This document shows, piece by piece, positions 24,165 through 46,673 of a stretch of DNA of 64,000 bases. The first letter of the stretch is position 1; every line of letters begins with the position of its first letter. Origin of the DNA: Plicaturopsis crispa FD-325 SS-3 (Eukaryota > Basidiomycota > Agaricomycetes > Amylocorticiales > Amylocorticiaceae). Location of the stretch: contig KN832561.1 in NCBI GenBank assembly GCA_000827205.1, forward strand, positions 159,170 through 223,169, written 5' to 3'. The translations under genes and the position numbers were made by a program. The notes beneath the pieces are model-generated. The model ran no database searches. It saw only the letters and a list, made by a program, of their open reading frames with translations, and had not been told where the DNA came from.

Positions 24165-25307
24165 ATGTCCGCCAATCGACTCACCCAAGCTGCTTACCAG
24201 AGTCTCCCCGGCGGCCCGCTCGATGTCGACCGATCGTTATATGATAGCATAGCATCTACTGCAGTGATCCAGCCAACCCGCGTACCCTCGTAGAGAAGTT
24301 CGTCATGCCCATCAGAAGCGGGCGAGCGTGGCCCGTGAATAAAGGTGATGTGTGCCGGATCATAGCAATCGAAGGTGCACAGGTGCGCCGTGTCTTTACT
24401 TCATGCTATCGACGCGTGTGAGCCTAAGAGAAAATTGGCGGGACATCTCGACAGGTTGGCGATCTGAATATATGGTCGTTGCATAACCCGCGGGAGCGCA
24501 TGTGGGCCGCCCGCACGCGCCAGCTGCAGCGCGCGCACGTGTCGGTGTACGATCGGCTTTGGTCGACGCTTCCTTTCCTTCGGCCGCTCGTCACTATCAC
24601 CGCCGACTCCCTGCGGGATTACGGCACCGATAGCGATGGGGGGCGCGTCCATGATCTACTCGGAACGCGCTGCGACCCGTATGTGAACAGGATGCTGGCT
24701 GGAGTCGGTACGTCGGACGACCACTGCGATACAGTATGACGATGGATTTATTGTTTGCACTGTCTTGCAGACTTCGATTATCACTGTCACTCGAATCTGA
24801 CCCGTGCTATACGCCCATACGGTCTAACCGAGTACGACGTGCATGATGTATTGAACGTCTTTCAGTGCACGGGACTGAATGACAATGATCAATATTATAT
24901 GAAGACATGCCCTGCAAAAAAGGGGGATTACCTTGAGGTGCGTAGGAGTCTCGCGTGGACTGGTCGTCTCTGTACTCATCTGCTATAATGCAGTTTATTG
25001 CGGAGACTGACATATTGTGCGCACTCTCTACATGTCCTGGCGGTGATCTGTCGAAAGCTGTGGGCCCCGTTTCTCTCTCTGCCGTGCACGCTCAGTGCTC
25101 ATAAGTGAGTGACGAGCATAGATGTGGGGCGAGGGCGCCGCCGACAGTGATGCTGCGCTTGAATGCTGCCGCCCCCTCGGCGTTGAAGTATGGCGGCTTC
25201 CCGCTGGATTCCTTGAGAAGCGCGGCTGGCAGGAGGCAGCCATACACGGGCGCGCGTATACAGGCGGCCATGGTCTGAAAGAGGTGGAGTTCGCTGAGGT
25301 AGCGTGA
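24165..25307 (+). CDS. DUF1989 (urea carboxylase-associated) family protein
   Basis: Member of the family found beside urea-degrading enzymes in bacteria; exact reaction unknown. Start MSANRLTQAAYQSLPGGPL, then DPANPRTLVEKFVMPIRSGR, VCRIIAIEGAQVGDLNIWSL, NPRERMWAARTRQLQRAHVS, RVHDLLGTRCDPYVNRML, DFDYHCHSNLTRAIRPYGLT, EYDVHDVLNVFQCTGLND and CALSTCPGGDLS. The conserved histidines and cysteines of the family (HCHSN, TRCDPY, CPGGD) are visible. Five or six exons; the last begins MWGEGAADSD and includes CRPLGVEVWRL. The N-terminal frame changes before DPANP and needs either a 29-nt intron (24228-24256) or a frameshift. Confidence 0.86.
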
Positions 25308-25516
25308 TGCGAAGCCTTAACGTCGCATACAGAGACGACACGGAAATATTGCGTATGTTCACTACATGAAACGATGGTAAAAAAACAAAGACAGTTATCA
25401 TTCATCCTATCATCCTCCACCCCGGCCTGTGATCTACATCGTTCTTTGTTTCCTACGAATACATTCCGAGCGTTCGTCTATTCCCAAAACCCGAGTAAAC
25501 GATAGTGTCCAGCGTC

Positions 25517-25966
25517 CTAGGAGGCGAAAGGACAGCCACGCGCATGTCCGCCCCGCCATCCACAGTGGCAGCATTGCGGCGCACTCCCCCCTCGACCGTT
25601 GTGAGCGCGGGGGCCTGTCACGTACGCGGGCTCGCCGAACGCCTCTTCGAGTAGGAGCTCCATGTCCTCGCTGATAGAGTTAGGGTGGATGTAGTTCTCG
25701 GGCGTGGGTGTAGTGCCGCGCCCGATCGACCCGTTGTCGCTGCTGCGATCGCATATGGTGATCTCATCCTCATCGCGAACCCCGAGCGGCCACACTACAG
25801 GCTCGCAGCGACCAGACCTCGACGCCCTGCAGCTTGAATGCGCACAACCGACCGCCGAGAAGGGTTGCCACCGCTTGGTGAAGCGGTCGTAGATGTGGCG
25901 GGATCGGGGTTGCGCGTGTGCGTGCATGGTGTGAATGCGGTGAGATTGGATGATAGTGGTGGTCAT
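25517..25966 (-). CDS. Small hypothetical protein, possibly frame-shifted
   Basis: Not recognised. A 149-codon uninterrupted frame starts at ATG 25966 and ends in a Cys/Gly/His-rich tail, CCHCGWRGGHARGCPF. A minus-strand TATATATA run sits about 160 bp upstream (26127-26135). No signal peptide or membrane segment is seen. In the middle, another frame reads LLGGRLCAFKLQGVEVWSLR, more protein-like than the corresponding part of the long frame, so the gene may have two compensating indels or unseen splicing. Whether it is expressed is uncertain. Confidence 0.4.
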   Translation of the reverse strand: MTTTIIQSHRIHTMHAHAQPRSRHIYDRFTKRWQPFSAVGCAHSSCRASRSGRCEPVVWPLGVRDEDEITICDRSSDNGSIGRGTTPTPENYIHPNSISEDMELLLEEAFGEPAYVTGPRAHNGRGGSAPQCCHCGWRGGHARGCPFAS

Positions 25967-28240
25967 GGGTGAGTGCAATGAAAGCGTATTGATGCTTAGC
26001 TATGGCGCGGTGGATGTTGAGCGTTAAGCTATTGCTTGTGCGTTCGCGTAGACTTCTTAGTGAAGTCGGGCGAAGAGGTTGGTGGTGGTGGGTGTCGAGT
26101 GCTGGAGACAGAAATTGGCCGCGCAGTATATATATCCAGGCGCGTCGGAATTTGAACAGGGCACGAGATACGATTGAGGAGCCCATTGTCTATGTGTGAC
26201 ACATCGGCAAACAATGAGCGGAAGACTTGGGCAGCAACTGTGGACAATGGCCAAAGCGGTATGTGATCGGATTCAGGGTCGTATTTCCGGCCTTTGTCCA
26301 GCTATTACGACGCTGAGTTGGTGGCCGATGCAAATACGTGTTGCCATCCGCTAGCACAACTGCATGCGGGTTCGCGATCCCATTGAGAGGTGGAGGAGAC
26401 TCTGTGACTTCCGTTGTTAGCGATGCTGGAAAGTCAAGAAGAAAATATGACTTAATTTGGTATGTGCATATGAGTGACCATCCCAACTACCGCACAGAAT
26501 TTTTGGTAAGAAACGGGTACGATCTCTTGGGGTGCAATTCAACTTACGCTCGTATTGCAAGTTTGACTTGACTGCGTACAATACAGTGAGCCCTTCGATT
26601 TGCAAGATATGTGGCTACCACGTTGTATTTTACCGTATGTCCTCCTGATAGGACTAATTCGTCGTGATATTCCAACCAAGAACAATCGACAGTAGACAAC
26701 GAGAGACGGGATTGAAGAGAGACCACGAAAAATGAACCACTCAACGGATGTCGTCAGTAGCCGCGGAGTGTGAATTTTGTCGTAATCAACCGCGCTCTCC
26801 AAGCTTCGGCTTTGCGCGTCGCAAAGTCGCAGCATTCTCTGCGAATTCTATCGCTTCAAGTCGCCCTCTCTCCCTACCAGTGGTGTCACTTCCCGAGATG
26901 CTCAAGCTGCACGAAATTCCATTATATCCTTATATCGGCTTACGTGCCTCTCGTCCCTGTGCAGCGATCTACAAGAAACGAGGGTCTCGGACTCTGGACC
27001 GGCCTAACAGCGCTTAGGGTGGGACATATATGCTTTGAAGTCTTTCCAGATCTGGGAGGCTACTGTCTTGTACTAGTACGAGGCTCAATGCATCATATAC
27101 TCTGCTCCTACAAGTCTCTAACGTTGTGCGCAGGGACAAGCTTTCGACCCCATACTCGCCTTCTCACCCCTGCCGAAAACCCATCCAACTTCGACCTGTG
27201 CATATCACCTGTGATCCCGTTCCTGCTGATCCACGCACACTTCCATCTTGCACGTCCAATGTGCGAGTGACGTTTCACACGATCCCGACGAGCATTCATG
27301 TCCTCGTTTCTGTCCCGCTCTATCGTCCAAACCTGGATCTCTCTCCATCTGTCAACGCGCAATGTCTCTCACATTGGCCTCTGTCTCCCTTGTCCTGACC
27401 TGTTTCTTGCCGACTCAGGATATGTCGGCTTGGGCTTTTGAGTACACTGCCACCACGTGGGCTCCCACTTTTGGTGTTGTATCTGATAACATGCTCCGGG
27501 TCTTAACTCTGCTGTCTCCTGCTGTCTCTCGCTCCACTCCTTGGGGGAATCATGCCTTACCCCTGCATAGTGATGCTCTGACTTGCACGCAACTTGTACC
27601 TTGGGGCTGATGCCATGTCTGCTCTCCATTTGCCGTCGATGCCGGGAGCGCATCTACATCCTGATCCAGTTCACATACGGGTGAACTCAATGATTCACGC
27701 ATGAGTTTTGTGCTGTGGCAAGTATCGGTCCGACGGTGATTGATATATCCGACTTATCTCCGCACCTGCTGCTCGTTGCCATTCGACTCTTCCTTCTCCT
27801 CCCGATAGCACCTTATTGACTCGACGTGTTGGATCCGAGCGGTGATGTGGGTCGAAGTCGAGGCGAGGGACCTGGGCCTTTATGAAAGGAGATTTGCGAT
27901 CAGCATCCAGTGCGCTTCCCCACCTTTCCTTACTCGTTATAAAATGGAGATTAATTAGATCTCTTCAGCTAAACTGACTGCAGATCATTTGCCCCGCATC
28001 CTTGCATCTAGAGCGGGTATTGATCCTGATGTCCAAGTGCTCGCGGCAGCGCTGAGCGAAGTCTCATGGAATGTCCCTCGTATCGGTTCTTCAACGGTCC
28101 GCTGCGGCATCGAAAAGCCCATGGGCGCCCAGACGATCTCCAACGGTGCTGCATAGATTGACTGTTGTGATCGGACGTTACAGTCGAAACTCACAGGTGT
28201 GTTCAATCCTTTATCCACTCGTTCGAGAGGTTTATCTCGA
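25967..28240. other. Long region without supported genes
   Basis: About 2.3 kb of lower-GC sequence. A TATA-like run is at 26127-26135 for the minus-strand ORF. A hydrophobic 82-codon frame at 27362-27610 is noted as rejected. Nothing else coherent was found. Confidence 0.5.
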
Positions 28241-28249
28241 GGCCAGGAG

Positions 28250-28945
28250 GTGTCGACAATGCACCGAGGAGATTGCGCGCCTGCTCCTGGGGCTCCTGTA
28301 CAGTTGGCCGACACATCGTGGGATAAACAAGACGCCTGAGGTTAGATGCAGCTGTTCGTACCCTCGATGTGCTCATGTTGACGGACGTCGACACTCCGTC
28401 TGTGAGATCAGAGACCACCCGGTTCATATGGTATGAGTCAATTCACGCATCGTGACCCTGCTTAATTCGCGTGTCTAACTCCTTGTCTTCGTAGTCCTCT
28501 TTTACGAGTAATATGTAACAGCAAGGCAGCCCCACGTACCGCTTGAGCTTTTCGGCCAAGTCTCGGCGCTGATTAGGACGGGATTTCTTAGACATCTTCC
28601 TCGCGTTTATCAGTCAGTGGTTCGCTCATTGCATTGAACCAAACACTAATCACTGCTCTTAGAAACAGGACAATATGGCTCGGGGGGATTATTTCTCAAT
28701 GTGCGAGGGAGGGCCTACAGCCTACAATACACCACTGTACGCTGTGAAGACGACACTACAACGATCCGTTGAGTTTTCCGTTACTTCGATATACCGCCCT
28801 CCGGTCTAAAAAACAATTGATGTGAGTCGTTATATTATATGCTACGTTGTGGAAGTATTCTCAACGATTCCGTTTCTTCTGTCGCTGCGCGATGTGCCGT
28901 GCTAGCGCAGGCCAGTTTCCTGGCCAATCACCTGGTACCGTGTAG
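28250..28945 (+). pseudogene. Relic of a third carboxylesterase (3' end only)
   Basis: Degenerate copy of the last exons of the esterase found downstream. Clear points of match to 32150-33060: LLLGLLYSW near 28280-28310 (intact copies LGLVHWQ and LGLYSWQ); GTCCTCT...AATATGTAAC at 28494-28518 (the VLSYNQYVT exon); a stretch through 28710-28830 aligned with the GRGYETT...IHHFD...SSGIE exon and its GTGAGTC donor; and CAVLAQASFL at 28893-28922 (intact copy CAVLAQAGFL). Frames are broken in between and the 5' two thirds of the gene are absent. This suggests a local array of at least three copies. Confidence 0.62.
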
Positions 28946-30087
28946 GTGGCCTCTGGAAGCGCGTTATCAGTCCCTGAAGTGCCAATCTCTTGGGTATGTC
29001 ACGTAGCATTTGCAGTAACAGACTTGACCTAGACCAGTTTGAGACCCTGGCGGCACGCTAAACATCCTTGTCAGGCTTTTTTGTGGCGTATAGACGAGAT
29101 AGAGTGAATCATATCCACGAAACCCGCGCTCGCTCCGAGTCTGGCGCTCAAGAACAGACCACGAGCAGCGCACAGTACACTTCATCGACTCGGGAGCAGC
29201 GCCAGCAATGGCCGGGGCCGTCAATCCAACGACGACGCGCGGACAAAGCAAACAGGAGACACGGACGTCAGACGGAGGAGATCTTGCGATCACTGCCACG
29301 TGCGAAGTATGTACGTCTCTCGCTCCCTATATCTGTCCTCGATCATCCCGTCCCCGTCTTCTTCCCGCTTCGTTCAAGGGTCCGGGACTCAGTCGGGCTC
29401 TATTGTCTTTGGTGTTCACAACGCTTTCAGACTTTTGCAAACCCACAACGTTTGACGTTGAACGCTCTGCGTCCTCTACAGGGCTAGGACCGCAGTATGC
29501 CTTAGCATGCCCTGATATGAATAATTATAGTTGCACCAATCTACATCTGTCAGCAGGAGCCAGTGTGGGAGTCACCCGATCTACTCTCGACGTCACAGGG
29601 TCATCTCAAGCCGGACTCGAAATCAAAACGATCAAAGGAGACGGCAGGTGACGCATTACTTCTGGCGACGAGGACTCCAAGGACGTGTCGATAGTCGTGA
29701 AACCTCATTCACTCGTGAAGGATCGACTAGACGCCGGGCGGACAGAAACCAGCATATGGTTCAATTGATGTCAACCATCCCTGCTACACAAAGTTGCGGC
29801 GGCATATTCGATACAACTGCTAAACGTTACAAGTATGTAATGCACCCGAATCAAAATCATTGACCGATCATCGAGATTAATTAATGTACCCGACGGCATA
29901 GGGATTAGTATAAAGAACAACGTCGTCGATGCCGATGAACTGAGCACCGACGCTTTCCCTTCGTTCCTAAGCTCCTAGCTGTGGGCTCACCCCAAGCGGT
30001 TGCGTCTGAATATCACAGTTGGGTCCTTACAATTTTATATGATCCCAGAAACTGATTTGTAGCTAGACCAGGGACTGCACACGAAAA
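28946..30087. other. Intergenic, promoter side of esterase copy 1
   Basis: About 1.1 kb with shadow-like frames on both strands. A TATAAAG at 29909-29915 lies roughly 175 bp upstream of the esterase start and could serve as its TATA box. Confidence 0.45.
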
Positions 30088-33087
<3,000 letters not shown>

Positions 33088-33436
33088 GAGCGCGCTTGGA
33101 CGCTGCTACTTATCACTGATCATTGGTGGGCAGCGTCGCAGTTATCTGAACGGTTGTATCACATACCTTAAAAAAAGACATTTCGTAATGACCACCAAGT
33201 CAATCCGATCCTCATATTTGGGCATCTTCAGCTGGATGGTTCGTCGTCTGCGGCTGGGCCTCGCAGAGACGAAGACCATGGATTGAGTGAGGCAAAAGCA
33301 GGCAACTTGGGCAAGTTCGAAGTGGCAAGCGCAGCGCCACAAAAACAAGCTGCGACAAACAACAGCGCCTCATCTCCTTACTGTAATTTACTTTGAGTCC
33401 TTGTACCCTACTCAAACCTCCGTCTTAGTGTTGAAC

Positions 33437-35460
33437 ATGGCTACCGCTCTTGCTGCGTGCGTATTTACTTGTCATACCGTCTATTTCCTTGCTAAACGCC
33501 GCATAGTCTCTTACCGAAACCTACATATGCACCGGCGGTGTCCGACGATGAAGACGACGTCCAAACTGTAACACCAGGTCCAGCACCATCGCAAGCTCTC
33601 ATTTCGCGGCTAGCAGTCCCACCTTATGGCCAGCGCGCAGGATGGAAACCCTCTTCTCCGGACGATTTCGGTGCGTGATGAAAAACTGTCCCTCTGGTCG
33701 TTTCATTTACAATTGTGGGCAGGTGACGGCGGTGCGTATCCCGAATGCCATGTCGCACAATATCCTTTGGAGATGGGCAAGAAGAAGGTGCGCAACAATG
33801 CTATCATGTATTGCAGTGTTTCTCACAAGCATCCTGCAGCCCTCGTCTGGAAACACACTAGCACTCCAAGTCGATAGCGAAGGAAATGTTCGATACGATG
33901 CCATTGCTCAGCAGGGCCAGCGACCCGGGAAGATCGTGCAGTCCCAATTTAAGGACCTCGTACCGCTAGCCCACCGCAAAGACCTCGACGACGATGCGCG
34001 CATAATGGAGCGGCCTTCCGAAGAGGAAGTGCAGGCCACAGCAGACAGGACTCGCGCCGCTCTCGAGAAGCTCACGAATGGCAAAATCAAGGCCTCCCAG
34101 CCGAAACATGTCCCTGATGGCCAGGGCAAAACCAGCTTCATTCGGTACACGCCCGGCCAGCAGGGCGGTGGCGACTCGGGCCTGAAGCAGCGGATCATCA
34201 AAATGTCCGAGATCGTTGAGGACCCAATGGAGCCTCCGCGCTTCAAGCACAAGAAGATTCCCCGTGGACCTCCTAGCCCGCCGCCCCCAGTGCTACGCAG
34301 CCCGCCCCGGAAAGCTACAGCCGCCGAGCAGAAGGAGTGGATGATCCCGCCGTGCATTTCCAATTGGAAGAACAACAAAGGTTTCACTATTCCTCTCGAC
34401 AAGCGACTGGCTGCCGACGGTCGAGGTCTCCAGGATGTAAGCCCGCACTTTGTAGTCGACTGTGTACGGAACTCATGATATCCTGCAGGTTCACATCAAC
34501 GACAATTTCGCAAAATTCTCGGAAGCATTGTTCGTGGCTGACCGACATGCCCGTGAGGAGGTGCGGCAACGGTCCATGATGCAGCAAAAACTTGCGCAGA
34601 AGGAGAAAGAGTCGAAAGAGGAGAACCTACGGCTGCTCGCCCAGCGTGCGCGCGAGGAGCGGGGCGGCATCGCGCCCGCAAAACCGACCGCCGCGACACA
34701 GGCCGCGATGAAGTCCACTTTGGCAGCATACGGCAGCGACAGCGGGAGCGGGAGCGGCTCGGAAGACGAGGACGCGGGGAGCGAGGAGGACGAGGACGCG
34801 CGGCGCGTGCGCGACCAGATGCGCGCGGAGAAGCGGCGCGAGCGCGAACGCGAGCTGCGCATGAACAACATGGGCACGGAGCAGCGCGCAAAGCAGCTCG
34901 CGCGCCAGCAGAACCGCGATATCTCGGAGAAGGTCGCGCTCGGGCTCGCGAAGCCGACGATGTCGAAGGAGTCGATGCTCGACTCGCGGCTGTTCAACCA
35001 GGAGTCGTTATCTGGCTCGTTTGCGGACGAGGACGCGTACAACCTGTACGACCGGCCGCTGTTCCACGGCTCTACTGCCGCTGCCGCGATATACAAGGCG
35101 CGGGGGAATATGGCGGAAGGGAACGAGGACAGCTTTGGTGGGGGGACGGAGGAGGGTATCGGAAAGGCCTTGGACAACGATCGGTTTGGTCTTGGGGAGG
35201 CGCGTGTTGGGTTCGAAGGCGCTCGCGACCAGGAGATCAGGGAAGGTCCGGTGCAGTTCGAGAAAGACACTGGCGATGTGTTCGGTCTCGACAAGTTCTT
35301 GGACGAAGCCAAGTCTGGGCGAAAACGCGGCCTGGACACTGAAGCGTGCGTTGCTCTTTCTATCATCCAAAGCGTTCATTGATTACTGACTTGCGGCTCG
35401 GTTCTTAGTGGTGGTGCACGGAAGCGCCAACAACTGGAGAAGGCGAACGAACTAGAATGA
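33437..35460 (+). CDS. SNW1/SKIP/Prp45 pre-mRNA splicing factor
   Basis: Spliceosome component that stays through both catalytic steps and also acts in transcription. The N-terminus MATALAALLPKPTYAPAVSD leads to PPYGQRAGWKPSSPDDFGDG and AYPECHVAQYPLEMGKKK, all standard SNW-family landmarks. NTLALQVDSEGNVRYDAIA follows. The signature itself is ISNWKNNKGFTIPLDKRLAA then DGRGLQDVHINDNFAKFSEA. After it come a long charged helical region, an acidic GSGSEDEDAGSEEDEDARR stretch, and the C-terminal FGLDKFLDEAKSGRKRG. The gene has four or five introns, the first after a 23-nt coding exon. It lies between the two esterase copies on the same strand, which suggests the esterase duplication spanned or flanked it. 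Confidence 0.95.
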
Positions 35461-36598
35461 GCGCTATCGGTGTGTCTTATGCCTCTTGTTAATTTTGCTT
35501 TGTATGTAGCATATATATGTGTCTCGGAATCGTATAGCGAACTTCCGCCCACCTTGCTTGGATTGAGGCACCTACCCATACGGTGTTCTGACGACCATAT
35601 CTCGTTTTATGTCGTCGAATATTTATATTTGACGCCCATTCTTTACAGGTCTATCAACGCTTGCGGGTGCGACTTCCTCTCTAGCTTGCACCCTTACCCT
35701 TTCATTTCTGGCCGATGTGCAAAGGTTCGCGCGACGCCGGCCGCAGTGAGGTGGCCACTCCAAATAGCTCTTGCTCACAATCCCCTGCAGGCCCTGGTCC
35801 CCACCAGTCGTACTTCACCAAAAAAACAACAATTCGCGGGACACTGACGTCCAGGTTCGGCCCCCTGCATGCCCGAACACCACCATCATCGGTTACACTC
35901 TATTTGCACTTTCATCGGGCTGCAATCGTCCTTGGTATTTTATTCCGGACGGAAGCAGACTGGAAGCTTTCAAGATTCGGACCAATTATCGCGAGCGCAT
36001 TGGACGGAGGCAAAACGTTAAACGCGCGCTGCTGCTACCTTCAATTTCGCATAGGCCTGCCAATGGCCACTGTCCGAGCTCCGTATTCCATAGAAGACAA
36101 TTGTCACTGGCAGACATGTTTCCTTGCTTGGTATAAGCACCCGGATGCCAACCTAATGCCAACTAATTTGTTGAACGCTATGCAAAGATAGTCATACCGT
36201 CGGCTCAGCACGCGTTCCAGCTTGAATGCTGTTTGATTGCTGTGCTAGGAATTCAGACGCTTGGACGAGGTGGGCATGGGTAAGGTAAGCACTTACTGCA
36301 CCCAAAATGCACCCAGATTTTGATGAGAAGCCCAATGCGGAGTTTGTAGCGCAACACACGCGACTTAATGGTTCGCAAGTAACTTGTAAGTACTCCCCGG
36401 TACTTCCAGTCGTACAGTGCGGCTACAATAATCTGCTATAGGTTCCCCGGAAGTGAAACGACTATAAAATGCCCAGGAGAATTACTTTGGGGATCATCAT
36501 TCATCGCTCTTCGTTTTCTCCGGACACACCAGGTCTGTATGGTCGTAATTCTGCTTATAGACGGCGACGCTTACACGTTCAACAGGCAACGTACAGGC
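35461..36598. other. Intergenic, promoter side of esterase copy 2
   Basis: 1.1 kb between SNW1 and the second esterase. Short frames only. Contains a TATA box annotated separately. Confidence 0.5.
36463..36469 (+). promoter_or_regulatory. TATA box of esterase copy 2
   Basis: TATAAAA about 130 bp upstream of the chosen ATG at 36599, spaced as for a regulated secreted-enzyme gene. It also favours that ATG over the upstream in-frame start at 36539, which would leave only about 70 bp. Confidence 0.45.
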
Positions 36599-39598
<3,000 letters not shown>

Positions 39599-40423
39599 GG
39601 CCTCGGGCCGTGTGCATTATCGCCACACTCTTTGATTTCTGACATCTAATACGGACTCACTCTAGTTATCCTCTTTTCCCATCCGCATGCATTTTTGCCC
39701 ACTGCAGGTCCTTCTGTTCTAAGTAGCGAAAGACCGCGCCGCGTGGATATACCTTACATTCATACCTACATGCCTTTATTTACCCAATATGTGCTCTTCC
39801 AGCTTGGACGCTGGCCTCAATTAAAACTCCTGATCCGTGGCACTATCTGGCACAGAGTGTTCACATGTTAGCGCAACAGGGAGCTCATTGTGGACAGTAT
39901 GTATTTCTGGCATGTTGTGGCAGTGGGCCGGTCAACTTGGTTCAATATCTTGGTCAAGATGTGGTCAAGATGAGATTGTTCGTACATATGTAAGTGCAAG
40001 GTTAAAGTCCTCTCGGGGGAAGAATCCACTTGTCCAAGACTCCGAGATATTGGTTGCCTGCCAAATGGTGCAGGCCCCGAATCGAAAATCGACTCGGGGA
40101 ACATGAAGGGCCAAGAGTCCAAAGGGGGCGAGGTTGGCGATAACGCTCGGGACTTGGCCTTATTGTCGGAAGTACAGGTAACGGCAATTCAATCCTCTTC
40201 GGAAGACTGCCTATCTCCTCATAATCATCAGCTACTGTCGCAGGGACAAGCAGAATATCGGCATGAGGAGCAATTGCCGCCGGTCGGAGGGTGGCCAGCG
40301 TAATGTCAGCCCGAGTATCGGCAGTCGAAAACGCGGCGGACACCGTCCAGAGGGCGATCATACGGAAGAGGATAACACCACTTTGCGCGTAGAAAGACGG
40401 GGAAGACGAGACGATATGAGCGT
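39599..40423. other. Convergent intergenic region
   Basis: About 825 bp between the 3' ends of esterase copy 2 and the SNF2 gene. A 119-codon minus-strand frame (40002-40361) is open but shows no domain; it is listed as rejected. Confidence 0.5.
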
Positions 40424-44807
<4,384 letters not shown>

Positions 44808-45003
44808 TCCTGCCAGCCGTACCAGATAATTTTGACGGTCGTTGTCGTCGCGCGATTCAGAACCAATTTGCTGCGAACTTGAACGCGACAGTGGTCACTG
44901 GTCACCGACTATTTTGCACAGCCCACGTGGCCTCGGCTAGCGATTCATACGCCCAAATTTCCGAGTCGAGGTCGACGCCGCCGTTCTCCGTACTTCGTTC
45001 GCC

Positions 45004-45878
45004 ATGTCTTGCTCTAAACTACGGCCGCTGGGCCTCTCGTTTCGCCTCACAAGTCAAAGATGCACTGGTAGACCATTGGTCTTCACCCGCCCAAAATCTA
45101 CGGTGTCACAGACCAGCCAGGAGAATTTGCCGTGGCCAGATTACCTCGCCATCCGACGCGGCAAGCGGAAATGGGAGACTGTGCGTTTACAATGGAGGTG
45201 GTTCTCCCTGTAGGAGGAAACTGACGACAGGAGGAACAGGCCGTAACGATACCGCTAACAATTGGTGGTTTCATTGGCGGATCCATGTATTTCGGCTCGA
45301 TGGAAATTGACGCGACGAAACCCATAATGGTGCGTACGAATGTTATAGCAGTACGCGTCGTCGTCGTAGAGCTGAAATGGTTTTCTTTGTGTAGGGTATT
45401 GACCCTATGTTCTTCGTTGGTGGATGCGTGGTCTCGTGTGCAGGTGCGTCCCGTTCTACGCAGTCCATCGTGACGTATGTCTAATCTCAGAGGCGCAGGT
45501 TTGGGCTACCTCTTAGGTCCCGTAATCGGCAGCGCATGCTGGCGTATGACTCACCGCCGAACGATGAATCTCATCGAGGCCCGCGACCGCGAGTTCCACC
45601 AACGTATCGTCAAAAACCGTGTCGACCCGACCTCGCAGTCTGCTACCAATCCCGTACCCGATTACTACGGTATGTCCCAGCCTGTCTACGAGCTACAGTG
45701 CAGCCGCTTGATCATTTCTCCCTTCACCGCAGGCGAGAAAATAGGGTCGCTTCATCAGTACAGACAGGTACGTTTTTAGCGCAACTTCGCTGCATCTGAT
45801 CCCCACTGACCAGGTCTCTTCTAGTGGTTGAGGGATCAGGCAAGGTACAAGCGGAAAGCATCGTTGCCGGAATCATAA
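45004..45878 (+). CDS. PAM17: PAM17, subunit of the mitochondrial presequence import motor
   Basis: Inner-membrane protein that helps organise the TIM23-PAM import motor. The N-terminus (MSCSKLRPLGLSFRLTSQRC) is basic, as for a mitochondrial presequence. Family landmarks follow: LPWPDYLAIRRGKRKWE, TIPLTIGGFIGGSMYFGSME (first membrane segment), TKPIMGIDPMFFVGGCVVSC and GLGYLLGPVIGSACWRMTHR (second membrane segment), then [40 protein letters not shown] and a short lysine-rich end. Four or five short introns. The match is end to end. Confidence 0.95.
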
Positions 45879-46673
45879 GATATTTCTAATGTGTTTTGCC
45901 TCGAGCTTGATCAATTTACGAACGTTCGAACTCTATGTCGTCCAGATCATTTGCTATGATGCATGCTGCGATGCTGAACTGTATACCGAGAAGCAGTCAG
46001 TTGGACCCTCGAACTCATGACGATACTTGCAACTAGTAGCGTCACTCAGACAAAATATGCAGATTTAGCGCGGCGCGGTAGTTAGGTAGTTTAATAACGT
46101 TTGGTACTAGTCACATACAACAAAAGTGCATGTATCGTGAATGTCCTCGGCAATGAAAAGTGCCATCTGGCTAGCAGCTATAGTAGAGAGAGCCGAATAC
46201 ATGTCGTGCGCCGCAGGGCACGTACCCGTGCAAGAGTCCGTGGCGAAGAGTAATCGAAAGTTGCCCGGGTCTGGCTAGCAGCTACAGTATAGCGAGGGTC
46301 ATCCGGTGGACCGTGGCTCCGTAGGGGCGGTCGAAAGGTGCGGTAAACAATGGTAGCAAAGTCGAGGACTCAATCCGAGAGTTCCAGGAGCGGTCTGCTC
46401 TGGTAGCGTGAAAAAATAAATAGAGCGGTACGACGCCATACAACAGGCCCTGCATCGCGTCAAACGTTAGCGCCAGCCAAAAATAGCGGATGAAAAAGAC
46501 ATACCGAGGGGAACGCAATAAATTAGACGAATAGAGAGCGTAGGGGTAAAGAACGTGGGGGTAAGATAGTGTCTGAGCAGAGCAAATGCTCGTAAACCCC
46601 GCGAGTAGACTGTAGGCCGTATTCTATGGGAGAGTCCAAGGTATCGTAATCGTCCAGATGTATCCGCGCGCGC
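45879..46673. other. Convergent intergenic region
   Basis: About 800 bp between PAM17 and the SH3 protein gene. No coherent frame and no RNA gene; a T-loop-like segment on the minus strand near 46000 lacks the rest of a tRNA. Confidence 0.5.

Noticed and set aside
27362-27610. 82-codon ORF with a hydrophobic N-terminus (MSLTLASVSLVLTCFLPTQD)
   Set aside because: Signal-peptide-like start but no homology, no clear promoter and a weak coding look; possible small secreted protein only.
28441-28594. 50-codon minus-strand ORF starting MSKKSRPNQRRDLAEKLKR
   Set aside because: It lies antisense within the relic esterase exons, which explain the sequence better; no independent support.
34491-35366. 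291-codon minus-strand ORF
   Set aside because: Antisense shadow of the SNW1 charged region.
40002-40361. 119-codon minus-strand ORF after the SNF2 gene
   Set aside because: Open frame with Pro-rich composition but no domain; may be 3' UTR of the SNF2 gene.
45985-46080. tRNA-like T-loop (GAGTTCGAGGGTCC on the minus strand)
   Set aside because: No matching D-arm or acceptor stem could be folded.
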